A stretch of 64,000 bases of DNA from Cydia pomonella (taxonomy: Eukaryota; Arthropoda; Insecta; Lepidoptera; Tortricidae). The stretch is taken from contig NC_084705.1 of NCBI RefSeq assembly GCF_033807575.1, positions 17,602,019-17,666,018 on the forward strand, in the 5' to 3' direction. The first letter of the stretch is position 1, and each line of letters starts with the position of its first letter. Under the pieces are notes generated by a model, which saw only the letters and a list, made by a program, of their open reading frames with translations, was not told the DNA's origin and made no database searches. Positions 33,409 through 44,322 of the stretch are shown here, piece after piece. The translations under genes were made by a program, and so were the position numbers.

Positions 33409-36301
33409 CAAAGCTCTTTTAACTAAAAGTGAGACAAATTACCTTAGTATATTTCATCAAAATGTCCAAAGCCTGAAATCTAAGATAAATCAAATAGAAA
33501 TATTAACATCAGCCTCAAACATAGATATATTATGCTTCTCTGAAACGTTTCTTAAAAAAAATGAAACTTCAATTTTACAAATTGATGACTATAAATTGGT
33601 CACATATTTCTGTCGAACACGTAAATCTCGTGGTGGTGTTTGTATTTATACAAAAAAGTCGTTAAATTGTCAAAGCATAGACTGGATATCAGAAATGTCA
33701 ATCGAATTACACTTTGAGGCTTGCGGAATTAGTATTTCCGAAATAGACCATATAGTTGTATGCGTATACAGATCGCCTGATGGTGACTTCGACTTATTTA
33801 TCTCTCAGTTTGAAACTCTTGTAAGCAAACTAACACTTAGATCTCGACATTTAAATCGCAAAATTATTATAGCTGGTGATTTCAATGTAAACATTTTAAA
33901 TGCAGATAAAGCCACAAACACATTTCTAAATACACTAGCCAAATTTAACCTTAGACATACAATAGATGAGCCTACAAGAATAACTCCTACTTCAGAAACA
34001 TGCATTGATAATCTACTAACAAACTCCCATAAATATACATCTAAAGTAATGAATTTAGGAATGTCAGATCATACTGGTCAACTCATTGAATTACCAACAA
34101 ATTATAGCTATAATCAAAAGTACTGGTTTGTTGAAAGACGAAGGATTGATTATCATCTTGACATCTTCAAAAAATATATTGCTCAAATTAACTTCGCGGA
34201 CGTTTATAGGGAATCAGATCCTAACACAGCCTATAAATCATTTGCCGACATTTTTTCACTGGTCTTTAATCTCTGCATCCCACTAGAAAAAACCAAAGTC
34301 ACATATATGAAAAGACCAAACTGGAAATCGAAAGGTATTTTAAAATCCAGTAAAATCAAACGAAAGTTACACGTTACCAATCAAAAAACAAAAGATAATA
34401 GGCTCACTCTGATGAAGTATAAAAAATACTGTAAAATATTAAAAAATGCCATTAGAAAATCTAAGATTATATCAAACGATAGATACATTTCAAATAGTAC
34501 GAATAAGCAAAAAGCTACATGGGGCTTAATAAAATTAAATACCTGTTCCACGAATACAATACCAATAACTTTAACGAAAATAGACAAAGATGGAACAACA
34601 TTTGAAAACCCTCAAGAGATAGCACAAGCATTTAATAAACATTACACATTCCAAAATATATTAAATACGTTTGACCCCAAAGAATATAAATATAAATTAA
34701 ATTGTATCCCAAATAGTATTTTTTTGACTCCGGTTGATACTAGTGAAATTAAAAAGATTGTGGCCTCCTTAAAAAATAAAAAATCCTCGGGTCACGATAA
34801 TATACCAATTCAAGTAGTTAAATCATGTGTGGACTATATTTCAGACCCTCTTATGCACATTATAAATTTAACGCTTGAAACTGGAATATTCCCCGATGAC
34901 CTTAAGAAAGCAATAATAAAACCACTCTATAAAAAAGGAAACAAAACCAACTTGAGCAACTACAGACCCATAGCTTTATTACCTACTTTTTCTAAAATTT
35001 TTGAAAAGGTAATACACATTAGATTAACTAAATTTCTTAATCAAAATAAAATCCTGAACTCATGCCAATTTGGATTTCAAAAGGGGAAATCTACTACAAC
35101 AGCTATATTTGAAACGTTAAAGCTTGTTTGGGAGAGTGTAAACAACAAAAACCTTTGTGCCTCCCTCTTGATCGATATGTCAAAAGCTTTTGACTGCGTA
35201 AACTTTGACATTATTCTAAAACAGCTTGAAAATATTGGAATAAGAGGAAATGCTCTTCAACTATTTTACACTTATTTGTACAATAGGGAGCAAGCTGTAG
35301 AAATTGTTAGTTACAATGCTCAGACAAAAACAGTTGCACGGGTACAGTCATCATTTGAGAAAGTTCAGCTTGGAGTTCCCCAAGGTAGTATTCTCGGCCC
35401 ACTCCTATTTTTAATATACCTAAATGAACTTCCAAATATAGTTGACGTACCGTGTACTTTATATGCAGATGACGTTACTCTTTTGTTCTCAAATGAAAAT
35501 ACATATGAAAACATGCAAGAACATATAAACAGTGTACTAACAAACATTTTAAAATGGCTAAACAGTCTTAACCTCCATGTCAACCTAGATAAAACGAAAC
35601 TTATACAATTTAGAAATTATAAAACTGTGCCTGAATCTATTGTAGCGTCAAATGCGAATACGTCAGTAGATGACGTAAGCCATGTTAGTTTTCTCGGCGT
35701 TGAAATAGATACACATTTAAATTGGAAGGCACATATAAATGAGCTAAATAAAAAAATTTCTAGTAGATGCTATGCTTTATCGATATTGTCAGAAACTTGC
35801 TCCGAAAAAATTGTTATTAGTGCATATTATGGAACAGTCTACCCATTACTGACGTACGGAGTAATTTTTTGGGGAAATTCTGTTGATGTTGATAAAACAT
35901 TTATATTGCAGAAAAGATGCTTAAAAACTGTTTTTAGAATGTACATGGATGAATCGCTACGTGAAGTGTTTAGAGAGAAGCGCTTTTTGACCCTTACCGG
36001 TATTTATATATTAGAATTAAGCCTATTTGTAAAAAAACACCCTGAATATTTCACAAAGCGTTCATGCAAAGAAAATATCAGATCACAATATAAGTACAAT
36101 ATGGTACTTCCGAGAACTAGCACCTCAATATATAAAAAAAGTACGTTCATATCTGCTATTAATGTCTTCAACCATCTGCCAAACGAAATAAAAAGCCTCG
36201 AAGGAAATACTTTTAAAAGATGTTTAAAAAACTTTTTAATAGACAAAGTTTTCTATAATTTAAAAGAATTTTATAACTATGTAAACCTAAATGTATATTA
36301 A
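33314..36301 (+). CDS. CR1 ORF2: APE endonuclease and reverse transcriptase
   Basis: The frame is open from 33314, inside the end of ORF1, and lies +1 relative to it. The endonuclease begins near 33440 (SIFHQNVQSL) and keeps E in FSETF (33536-), YRSP, GDFN (about 33871) and SDH (about 34070). The RT follows, with NYRPIALLP, QFGFQKGKSTT, DMSKAFDCVN, LGVPQGSILGPLLF and YADD (about 35463), then FLGVEIDTHLNWKAHI and the thumb. It ends at TAA 36299-36301. There is no RNase H, as usual for CR1. All catalytic motifs I can check are present. No in-frame ATG occurs before 33695, which lies beyond the first catalytic residue, so ORF2 must start by another route than a normal ATG. Confidence 0.85.
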   Translation: MYAQHQICRSHYRKKERFLIIFFETGKKTQTSKALLTKSETNYLSIFHQNVQSLKSKINQIEILTSASNIDILCFSETFLKKNETSILQIDDYKLVTYFCRTRKSRGGVCIYTKKSLNCQSIDWISEMSIELHFEACGISISEIDHIVVCVYRSPDGDFDLFISQFETLVSKLTLRSRHLNRKIIIAGDFNVNILNADKATNTFLNTLAKFNLRHTIDEPTRITPTSETCIDNLLTNSHKYTSKVMNLGMSDHTGQLIELPTNYSYNQKYWFVERRRIDYHLDIFKKYIAQINFADVYRESDPNTAYKSFADIFSLVFNLCIPLEKTKVTYMKRPNWKSKGILKSSKIKRKLHVTNQKTKDNRLTLMKYKKYCKILKNAIRKSKIISNDRYISNSTNKQKATWGLIKLNTCSTNTIPITLTKIDKDGTTFENPQEIAQAFNKHYTFQNILNTFDPKEYKYKLNCIPNSIFLTPVDTSEIKKIVASLKNKKSSGHDNIPIQVVKSCVDYISDPLMHIINLTLETGIFPDDLKKAIIKPLYKKGNKTNLSNYRPIALLPTFSKIFEKVIHIRLTKFLNQNKILNSCQFGFQKGKSTTTAIFETLKLVWESVNNKNLCASLLIDMSKAFDCVNFDIILKQLENIGIRGNALQLFYTYLYNREQAVEIVSYNAQTKTVARVQSSFEKVQLGVPQGSILGPLLFLIYLNELPNIVDVPCTLYADDVTLLFSNENTYENMQEHINSVLTNILKWLNSLNLHVNLDKTKLIQFRNYKTVPESIVASNANTSVDDVSHVSFLGVEIDTHLNWKAHINELNKKISSRCYALSILSETCSEKIVISAYYGTVYPLLTYGVIFWGNSVDVDKTFILQKRCLKTVFRMYMDESLREVFREKRFLTLTGIYILELSLFVKKHPEYFTKRSCKENIRSQYKYNMVLPRTSTSIYKKSTFISAINVFNHLPNEIKSLEGNTFKRCLKNFLIDKVFYNLKEFYNYVNLNVY

Positions 36302-36442
36302 AATATAGTTTAAGATAAAATATTAAAACCTAGTTTAAGTTAAAAATAATTGTATACCCGAGAAGGGTAAAACTGTTGATACTCATCAAAAAATGTACCT
36401 AAGTCATATTCTTGTACCTACACAGTTTGCACAATAAATATT

Positions 36443-36467
36443 TCTGATTCTGATTCTGATTCTGATT
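36443..36467 (+). repeat. (TCTGAT)n tail of the CR1 element
   Basis: Four hexamer units directly after the AATAAATATT stretch; they mark the 3' end of the retrotransposon. Confidence 0.85.
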
Positions 36468-36592
36468 ATAACATTCTATTTTATAAGTTATATCGCATTT
36501 ATAAGTTATACGAGTATTAGGGTAAAAATTAAAACCCCCTATGAACACATCTATTTATGCCAAAAAAATCGAGTTAGATTCCCTCACCACAC

Positions 36593-38011
36593 AGGGCTAC
36601 AACTAGGGATTGCTATCCGATCCGGCGGATCCGGTAATCCGGCCGGATCCGGCACTTTTCAGGAGCTACCGGATCCGGTAAAAATCACCGGATCCGGACC
36701 GGATCCGGTAAAATAAAAAAGACGCCTAAATACAGCACGCGCTGTGCGTTTTAGGTGAGGAAAACGCGACGGATGAGAGATATAAAGTTGGATAGAACAA
36801 AAAACTAGTGAAGAAGTTTAAATATAGTGAGATAAAAATATATTTATTATGACGATAACTGGGAACAGGAGAGAATTTCTTCTTCTTTCATGTTGTTGGC
36901 ATGATATGACGTTTACATAAATACTGTAATAGAAGGAAAAATTAAAGGATGGAGATGCCATGGAAGGCATTTGTAATTTATGCTAGAGAGAAGGTTAATG
37001 TTAAGGTTAATGTGTCATAATGTTGTGATAGAAGATTAAAACTAAACAAATGAACAGGATTAAGTCGGCAGTAGTCAACCGACTTGAGTTGAGCTCATCA
37101 TATATATGTATATTGATAATCTTTAGTAGATTCTTTTCTATTCAAATTTAAGAAAGAATCTTTTGTCTTCACAATTTCAACCAATTTTATGCAATTTCCT
37201 ACATCTTCGTACGTACATGATGTCTAGCCAATTCTTTACTTGATCCATGTAACTTTTCTTAGAGAGTCCCTTTCCGCTGTGTCGTATTTCGTTCCCTATA
37301 ATTTGCCCTTCTATCCCTAAACAACATTTTTTTAAATCATACATTCTACTACTTTCACACACAAAAAAATGAGAGCAAGATAATATTGTAGCGCATTTAA
37401 TATCACTTTGGTTAAAAGTAAAATATATATCTCTTTCGTTACTAGAATGGATGTCAACGTTACAAAGAATTCAATCAAAGAACAGTTAGGAAAACTTGTC
37501 CTTTCAAGGACTTCCATTACGGCCCAAATCCCATCATCAGGCTTTGTAAACTACTCAAATTCATAAATATAATCGAAAATTTGAGTACTTGTGAATGGTT
37601 CAATATAATAAAAAACCGATTTCATATTTTGTTTTTAAAGTGATATTGACATTGTAACACTTTTTACTACTAAGTTCTATTTTATTTTTAAGAATTTATT
37701 TATTAACTTCAAATTATAGATTTAGGAATACGTATTACGCAAAAAACTAGAAAAATATGTCACTTAATTAACTTTAATATCCCTATACCAATCCGGATCC
37801 GGTCCGGCCGGATCCGGCCGGATCATGGCCAAAATCCGGCCGGATCCGGCCGGATTGAAAATCAATCCGGTTTGCAATCCCTAGCTACAACCGCGAAAAT
37901 CGAAAATCGTCAATTGCGGGCATTTTTCTCTGTCACTCTAATTACGTCTTAGTGAGAGTTAAAGTGAAAGATCCCCACAATTTGCGAATTTCGGTTTTCG
38001 CGGTAGGCCCC
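36593..38011. mobile_element. palindromic GGGCCTACCGCG MITE split by a hAT insertion
   Basis: The left tip GGGCTACAAC (36594-36603) continues after the hAT copy as CGCGAAAATCGAAAATCG (37893-). The right end, inverted, reads GGGGCCTACCGCGAAAACCG (ending near 38011). Without the hAT element and one copy of its duplication, the MITE would be about 130 bp. It belongs to the same family as the insertion at 22154 and the half copy at 40256. Confidence 0.75.
36604..37883. mobile_element. hAT element, CCGGATCCGG type, copy 2
   Basis: The ends TAGGGATTGCTATCCGATCC and inverted TAGGGATTGCAAACCGG carry an exact 8-bp target duplication GCTACAAC (36596-36603 and 37884-37891). Subterminal CCGGATCCGG words crowd both ends. 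Interior blocks match copy 1 at 21269 (for example TTCTTCTTTCATG, GATGCCATGGAAGGCATTTG, GAATGGATGTCAACG). No transposase is visible. Confidence 0.92.
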
Positions 38012-38263
38012 CTGATCAGGTTGAGACCGCTTAACTTGTCGCTGGAGTATTATTGCAGTTTAGCAAATTCAAGAAGTGTGAAGCGGAAGGGTTCTGGATT
38101 TTCCCTAGGCTACCTTCCTCCCAAACAAAGTATAATATATCACTCTACTGCCCCAGAAGTATAGAGCCAAGGTCAAGTCAAAAAAACGTTCAACTGCTCA
38201 ATTAAATCGGCTCATCAGCATGTCACGCTGATACCTACATTAATATCGCATTAGCTGAAATAA

Positions 38264-38306
38264 CCTATTGGTACTCATACGTGTGACTCGTATGAGTACC
38301 AATAGG
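38264..38306. repeat. perfect 18-bp hairpin
   Basis: CCTATTGGTACTCATACG, a 7-nt loop, then the exact reverse complement. Nothing nearby explains it. Confidence 0.85.
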
Positions 38307-38622
38307 ATTACAATTATAATTCAGTTCGAACATGCCGTTTACAAAAACGAACCCGCGGATATATAGCAGAACTAAACCAAATAGACCGCTCTGGCCAAGC
38401 TAAGCCACACTGCAGCAGGATTAGGCAAATGCAATCGGCTTTACGGGCATCTCGGGGCGCAGGTGGCCCGATTGTGTAACATATTCTGGTGCCGAATATA
38501 TGCATAATGTATTGCATACAGCTGCTGTAGCCAGGGTACGGAGCTATGTGTTCTCCTGTTAGGAATCCGCAGTACTACACCGGCACCGTACGCACTGTGC
38601 ATCAAATTGATACATTTTAGGT
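38307..38622. other. unassigned DNA
   Basis: Slightly GC-rich (CGGGCATCTCGGGGCGCAGG near 38446). It may be part of the adjoining LINE remnant, but no frame or repeat is recognised. Confidence 0.35.
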
Positions 38623-38985
38623 TACTTCTTCTTCTTCTTTATATTTAAGAGTTGTTCTCTTGTGGTTGGAGCAATCTCCATCTCGTCCAGTCCTTTGCCA
38701 ACTCTTTAACCTTCTGGCATGACATGCTTTTCTTTTATTTGGTTGAAATATTTTTTCTCTGTTTTCCTCTTCTTCTCTTTCTCTCCATTTTTCCTTCTAT
38801 GATGTTCTTATGGAATAGGTCGTGTCGTAGCAGGTATCCAATTAGTACTCCTCTTCCATTTTCTATTGCCCAATATAATACATTTCTTTTCTCTTTAATC
38901 CTATCTAGAACCCTCATATTGCATATTTTTTCTGTCCAACTAATCCCTTCTATAATAATAAAATCATTTATTTCGAGTAACATTC
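38623..38985 (-). pseudogene. non-LTR retrotransposon 3' fragment (RT C-terminus)
   Basis: On the minus strand the frame at 38983-38735 reads ISWTEKICNMRVLDRI, then GYLLRHDLFHKNIIEGKMER and KRRRGKQRKNI. This is the C-terminal region of a lepidopteran endonuclease/RT LINE. A stop interrupts the last part, and TAAAGAAGAAGAAG at 38627-38641 gives the 3' tail. The catalytic RT is absent. Confidence 0.65.
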
Positions 38986-39024
38986 AGACTCATAGATATG
39001 TTAGTATGCACTTATAGCTTTGAT

Positions 39025-39092
39025 AATATGTACAGACTTATCACTTAATAATTACTTAATTGTAATTATTAAGTGATAAGTCTGTACATATT
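39025..39092. repeat. perfect 31-bp-arm hairpin
   Basis: The arms AATATGTACAGACTTATCAC + TTAATAATTAC are exactly reverse-complementary around a 6-nt loop TTAATT. The hairpin lies between two LINE remnants. Confidence 0.9.
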
Positions 39093-39850
39093 ACTATTAA
39101 GTAATTATTTGTATGTCTTTCCCATCACGGAACAATGGTGTTCCGGACCTTTGGGAGGCGTGCGCGGAGCCGAAGCCAACACGTAGAGCCCCTTTTGACA
39201 CTTTAATGAAATGTAAGGGGTACACCTAGCGGATGTTGTCCTTGCCCGCGTCATGGGACGCACGCAGAGGCAGCACCCGCCAGGGTCTAAGGAACTAAGG
39301 ACTATTTGAGAGTTGATGGAATCTAAAATGAAATGGGCTATTGGTTGAAAGCGATGGACTAAATACTGGGCTATGGGATAAAAAAACCGGACGCCTGCCT
39401 AATAAAACGGTATTCCATTTTATTTCCGGCTGACGGTGACTCGCCCCCACAAGATGGGCCCCCACAAAAAGCGACATCTAGGATGGCTCAAGGGCAACAC
39501 CAGTGTGAGCGGCTCAGGGGTGTCGAGAGGTGTACGCCGCTTTCTACCCAGTGGCTGCTCGCAGCCACTGTGCCAACTCGCGTCTTATACAGTTTTTCAC
39601 TTCCACTCCTGGAGCTTACAGCTCTAACGACTCCACTCTGGCCGGCCGGCTAAGGCCAGCCAGGGGCAGAGAATCCTGTCCCACCCACCCTCCTTGCGGG
39701 TAACAGAACTCCCGAGGAGCACTCGGGTACGTGAGGTCGCTACTTCCCAACAGCTCGCCACATGCTGCCCTGCGTTGACTGATTGCACTAGTAAAACCAG
39801 CGGGCGATGGGGTCACTCGTCACATCCCTACGCCTTAAGTAATTATTATT
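39093..39850 (+). repeat. GC-rich LINE 3' region with (ATT)n tail
   Basis: A run far richer in GC than its surroundings (GTGGCTGCTCGCAGCCACTG, GGCCGGCCGGCTAAGGCCAG) ends with GGTCACTCGTCACATCCCTA and (ATT)n at 39841-39855. The layout, with no long frame and a short-unit tail, fits the 3' untranslated part of a non-LTR element. The open stretches in it are antisense to one another and carry no motif. Confidence 0.5.
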
Positions 39851-40255
39851 ATTATCTGCCAATTATTCACTTTGTGTGAGTTTTCACGTTTCACAGGCGT
39901 ATAAGGCGATGCTCCAGATGTAGGATGCAATAAAATATTGTTTAGTGTTAGTAGACATTTTTGATTGGTGAGTGGTCAAATAAATCGGGACACAGGCTTA
40001 TTTCTATGATAACAAATGTAGGTTACGATATTTCATTCTGACTGTAAATAAGTCTATTTTGCGAGTATTTGTATCAATCGGATTGCCAATGCAACCATAG
40101 TTCAGCACAGCACCCTTTAGCATCAAACTGATCACATAATCGCTTCCATCGAACTCTCAGATCGAACTAGATGTAGGAAGTGCCCTTAAATAAATAGTAT
40201 AAGAATCTAGCGTTTCAATTTTTCTAACATATTTTCTACACTAGGAAGCATCAGA

Positions 40256-40330
40256 GGGCCTACCGTGAACACCGAAGTTCGCTAATTATCACTCTAATTA
40301 CGCCCGAAATAAAAGTAAAAGTACTCTTTT
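40256..40330 (+). repeat. half copy of the GGGCCTACCGCG MITE
   Basis: GGGCCTACCGTGAACACCGA at the left, then TCACTCTAATTACG, which is shared with the interior of the split MITE at 37930-37950. The right end is missing. Confidence 0.55.
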
Positions 40331-41665
40331 TTATTTTTTTACCCAGGCTAAATGCATAATTGTATATGGCCAAAATGTCCGTAACCCCGTGCACGACTGT
40401 ACAAGTCAAAACCATAAACAACACGGGACAAGAAATAGCCGTAGAATGTTTTATTAGTCCGAAGTAAACATCAAAAACGATCAATCAAGTCCATCATTTC
40501 AAATCCCGGATTACAAAGACAATTTGATCGTTGACTTTTTTCTAATTCGTTATTTTAAATAGGTAGGTGCCTGTTTTTTATTTCGAATGTTTATCTTTGA
40601 ATATTGGCGTGAACAATGATGAAAACTATATAATTATACATGTCCCACAGGCAGCCACGTTAGCACAAAGCGGATTGGGAACTTCACACACACCAATTAA
40701 TGTATGTTATAAATATTGAATGTCTTATTTTAAAATAGTCAAAAACTAATTTTACCAACGATAAAACATGGATCGATTTTTCACCCTCATTAACCTCTGG
40801 TTTGAAAATTAAATCGCATCATTACTTTACAATTTAATTGGTGGGTACCGGGCTACCACGAAAACCCGGGCAAACTAATTACTTTAAAAATGAACGCTGG
40901 TTTGATCGAATTGTCGTTTTCATACGCCCCTCTAATGTAAGTTTCATCGAAGTCGCTAGATCCGTTTTTGAGAACTTATTAAACAAGTTAATTAATTATA
41001 AAAAAATTGAGCGTGTGTGCCGAGCACACGTGTCAGAAGTGAAACTTCTCAAAGGATTGAGGCATAGTATAAAAGTTTATATAAAAAAAAAACATAAATT
41101 AAAATTCACATTTTTTTTACGCAATCAGGTGAAAAATGAATACACCTCATTGTACCTCGGTGTACTACTAGCACAATCGGAATAGAACAAACCTCGAAAT
41201 CTCTGGAACAGTCCTGAAAATTGGTATATATATGTAAATGAAAGGCCCCTTCTTTATGTCCACACCATTAGACTTTTGGGGACCTCGAGGAATCGCAGCC
41301 ATCTTGAAAAATACTGTAAACTTCCTATTATGATATGACTATTTGCCAGTTACCGTAAATTTGAGTAGCGAAAGAACCTTCGTGTCATTTAGAATATCGA
41401 ATTTTAGTTAAAGCAATAAATATTCAACCTTAAAAACTTTGAAATAAGCTTCATTATTAGACTAAGGTAGACCCGGCTACAATACTTAATTCACGAAGAC
41501 TGATATTTGCTTGTAATTTAATACAAAATTTTAAGTAAACCCCTAGACCTTGTAAAGAACCTACGTGCCAAATTTGTAATCTCTAGAACCAGCGGTTTAA
41601 GCTGTGCGTTGATATGTCAGTCAGTCAGTTCAGTCAGTTCTTTTATACATTTATAGAAGAAGATA
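40331..41665. other. mostly unassigned; dispersed repeat remnants
   Basis: At 40840-41190 and 41200-41655 several phrases (ACCACGAAAACCCGGGCA, AATCTCTGGAACAGTC, CTTCTTTATGTCC, and GTCAGTCAGTTCAGTCAGTT near 41625) look like pieces of common lepidopteran repeats. The open stretch at 40838-41185 lies over these and I do not call it a gene. Confidence 0.4.
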
Positions 41666-41795
41666 AAAACACCCATAGCTCGGGAACAAATATCCGTGCT
41701 CAAGACACGAAGTAATGCCCTTACCAGGTTTTGAACCCGGGACCATTGGCTTCATAGGCAGGATCTACCCACTAGGCCAGACAGGCCGTCGAATC
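41666..41795 (-). repeat. Metulj-type SINE, truncated
   Basis: On the minus strand it has GGCCTGTCTGGCCTAGTGGG, GGTCCCGGGTTCAAAACC and GGGCATTACTTCGTGTC. These match the full copy at 18965-19236 and then break off before the tail. Confidence 0.75.
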
Positions 41796-42030
41796 CTATA
41801 TTTATTGCAAGCAGCATATGCTACTCGAATAGGTTTAGATGTTGGTTGCAAGTGACGTGTACAAGCGTGTTGGTTAGGCACTTGAATATGCATGAAGAGA
41901 GCTGTCCAATCTTGTAATGAGAGTCACAGAGCACCTACGCTACTCGTAGTTGATTCGGTGGTGCACTATATTTATCGGTTCTAGGTATTTATTAAAATTA
42001 CCGAAGTAATTTTCCACAATGCAACAATGT

Positions 42031-42494
42031 ACCTAGAGCAAAGTAATTATTATAATGTCAGCGGAAAGACGTCCACTGCTGAACATATATGGGATCTCCA
42101 CAATGTCCGGACCCTTATCCATTGGCTTCCTGCTATACCCAGATCGTCGGACTATGTTGTTGTGGGCCTTTTTCTGCTGCGTCTTCCGGTTCGTACGTGG
42201 TCGCCAGTGTCGCCACTCAAACAATTTTATACCATTAGTGACCATCGGTTCTAAAGCAATGTGCCCTGGCCATTGAAAAAATAAAAACGAAAATACAGTT
42301 ATTGCCATTGATAATTCTAGCAACTTTTGAGCTATGTCAAAAACCTTGGTTCTCTTCTGGATCTCTTGATTTATAATTTGATCTTGCAGAGAAGCTCTGA
42401 GTAGGTATAGCTCGCTCCACTGCCCTTTGAGCGACTTTGAGCTTTTTTTATGAGACCCATTGCGAGCGACCACCACTCTGTGCCCATAAGTCAC
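42031..42494 (-). pseudogene. RTE-type LINE RT C-terminal remnant
   Basis: The minus-strand frame contains LRASLQDQIINQEIQKRTKV and later QWPGHIA and WRPRTNRKT, in the order seen in RTE endonuclease/RT proteins (RDQI..EEI..RT, then QWAGHIAR..WRPRTGRR). About ten residues are inserted before QWPGHIA, the arginines after it are lost, and the segment after WRPRTNRK has decayed. The 3' part has CAGTGGACGTCTTTCCGCTG, a typical end of such elements, and an AT-rich tail at 42040-42055. It is an old dead fragment whose frame is open by chance. Confidence 0.6.
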
Positions 42495-44027
42495 TGGTTG
42501 AAAACCTGCCTCTTAAGACACTGCGGTATTTTAGATAGAAAGATGCGAACTCTATCTTTAAAGCACAATATTAATTAGTATTTATACAGTACGACATGTT
42601 TGTGAATAGGTACCTACTTTTATTCTACAGGTATGTGAAGTTAATTGTCACAAAAAAGGACCTTAGTTTCTGTATCAAGGTTATAATTAGAACTTTGGAA
42701 ACATAATATGGGCGATCCTCATTTAGTGGAAGGTTTTGATAGTTAGAGTTGTGGGTATAAACTGAAAATAAAACAGCCAGTCATGAAACAGTTGGGTTTT
42801 TCATAGTTTCTTTGATTCACCCAAATCAGTCGTAACTTAGATTGAGAAACATCAAAATAATATGGAAGCCGTCATTGCTTATGTTTGCATCTACCAACTA
42901 TATTATATAAGATTAAAAAAAAAAACTTTATTCCCGTTATAATTATCTCATTCTTTCTACATTAACTACTGTCCTGAATGTAGAAGCAGTAGTAAATTAG
43001 TCAACTTGATGGCCCCATGTAGATGTTCCAACAAATCCTATGGCAATCTTCTTATTATTTCTATATTATAAAAACAAGAAAATATTGCAAACATTGAATT
43101 TGGGCTTATTAAAATCGTCTCAATAATTATCCAAGGAGAGAGAAAAACTGTAGGTATCAACTTTTATTGACAGAAACAAGTTATACAATTTTAAATCACC
43201 ACCCATCAAAAATATATAATGGCCTCGATAAACATGATCTTAAATATACACAATTACTAAAACAACATTTATATAGATTATAAGGAAATATACAAATGTT
43301 CTTTAACCTAAAAATATGTAATACAGGTAGAAGCTCCGCAGTTCCCATATATTTATTCCATATATCGAGAATGAATGTGTACATAGATACATTATATCGT
43401 GTTTGGCAATCGTTATCTTCGTAACGAACCGAGCATCTGAGCCGTGTTTGGAATTACATACCTACAACTCATGCTTGAATATATGTAACGAGTAAAGTTG
43501 TACGTACACATAACCGTCTCAGAAATCGTTTATTTTAAAGTATGTTACTAAAATTTATTACCTATATGAATTGGAATATCACATAGTTCTCGGTCTTATT
43601 ATTGTCAGCTAATGTGTAAAAAATCTATAGTAAGTACCTATTGCTACAGAGACAGGACAAGAAGAGATTGATGCCCAAGAGGCAAGGATTTAGGTATATG
43701 AGGCTAGCAATACCTGTTTACTCCGAGGTATGTTTTTTTTTCAACAAATGCTCGTTAATAAATCATTACTTAAGTACTAATTAATTAATTATTACTTAAA
43801 TACTTACAACCAATATTTTGGTTAGGATTAGGATTAGTTCCACGGAAAGCACGTTTTCCGCCAAGTGACGCGCGGCGAGGGGTTACTTTACCGGCCCAGA
43901 CGAGCAATGTCGTATGATAATCCAATGCGGCACGTTTAATTTAATACAATATTTAAAGGCATTAACAAAAAAAGTGTGCCATGTGATTTCTACTCAGAAT
44001 CACGAGAAAACCTCTATAAAGCGCATA
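42495..44027. other. putative intron sequence, unassigned
   Basis: AT-rich. I see no gene or bounded repeat. Confidence 0.45.
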
Positions 44028-44167
44028 GGTACGGTCACGTCTGAAAATATCGATACGAAAAAAGTGCCAAAAATATGTATACACGACTTTATTGCCCATA
44101 CATTAAGGTATTGTATAGATATTTTTGGCACTATTTTCGTAACAATATTTTCAGACGTGACTGTACC
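44028..44167. mobile_element. palindromic MITE
   Basis: The left end GGTACGGTCACGTCTGAAAA pairs with the inverted right end GGTACAGTCACGTCTGAAAA. Pairing resumes inside with AGTGCCAAAAATAT against ATATTTTTGGCACT. 140 bp, non-coding; the 101-codon open stretch across it is a by-product. Confidence 0.8.
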
Positions 44168-44322
44168 GTATTATATTTTGCAGCTTTATCACAAAGACAA
44201 TATTTACGCACATCTTTGATTAAATTTAATTTTACTAGTGAGTTATTACTTTGAAACAATTCGGAAAAAAATCGTATGAAAACAGCTCAAAAATCTACAT
44301 TAAAAAAAATACTTTATTTAAT

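Larger units (their letters stand above)
31425..36467 (+). mobile_element. CR1-type LINE, near full length with intact ORFs
   Basis: Two long ORFs in the order zinc-finger/esterase-like ORF1 and endonuclease-RT ORF2 are followed by a 166-bp 3' UTR. This ends in an AATAAA-like stretch and a TCTGAT microsatellite (36443-36467), the kind of tail CR1 elements use. The left boundary is uncertain: it lies somewhere between 31425 and 31850 and cannot be fixed from one copy. It is in the same orientation as the putative host gene and sits in its largest intron. Intact frames suggest a recent insertion. Confidence 0.8.

Noticed and set aside
42033..42494. 153-residue minus-strand frame as a gene
   Set aside because: Its motifs belong to a decayed RTE reverse transcriptase; listed as a pseudogene.
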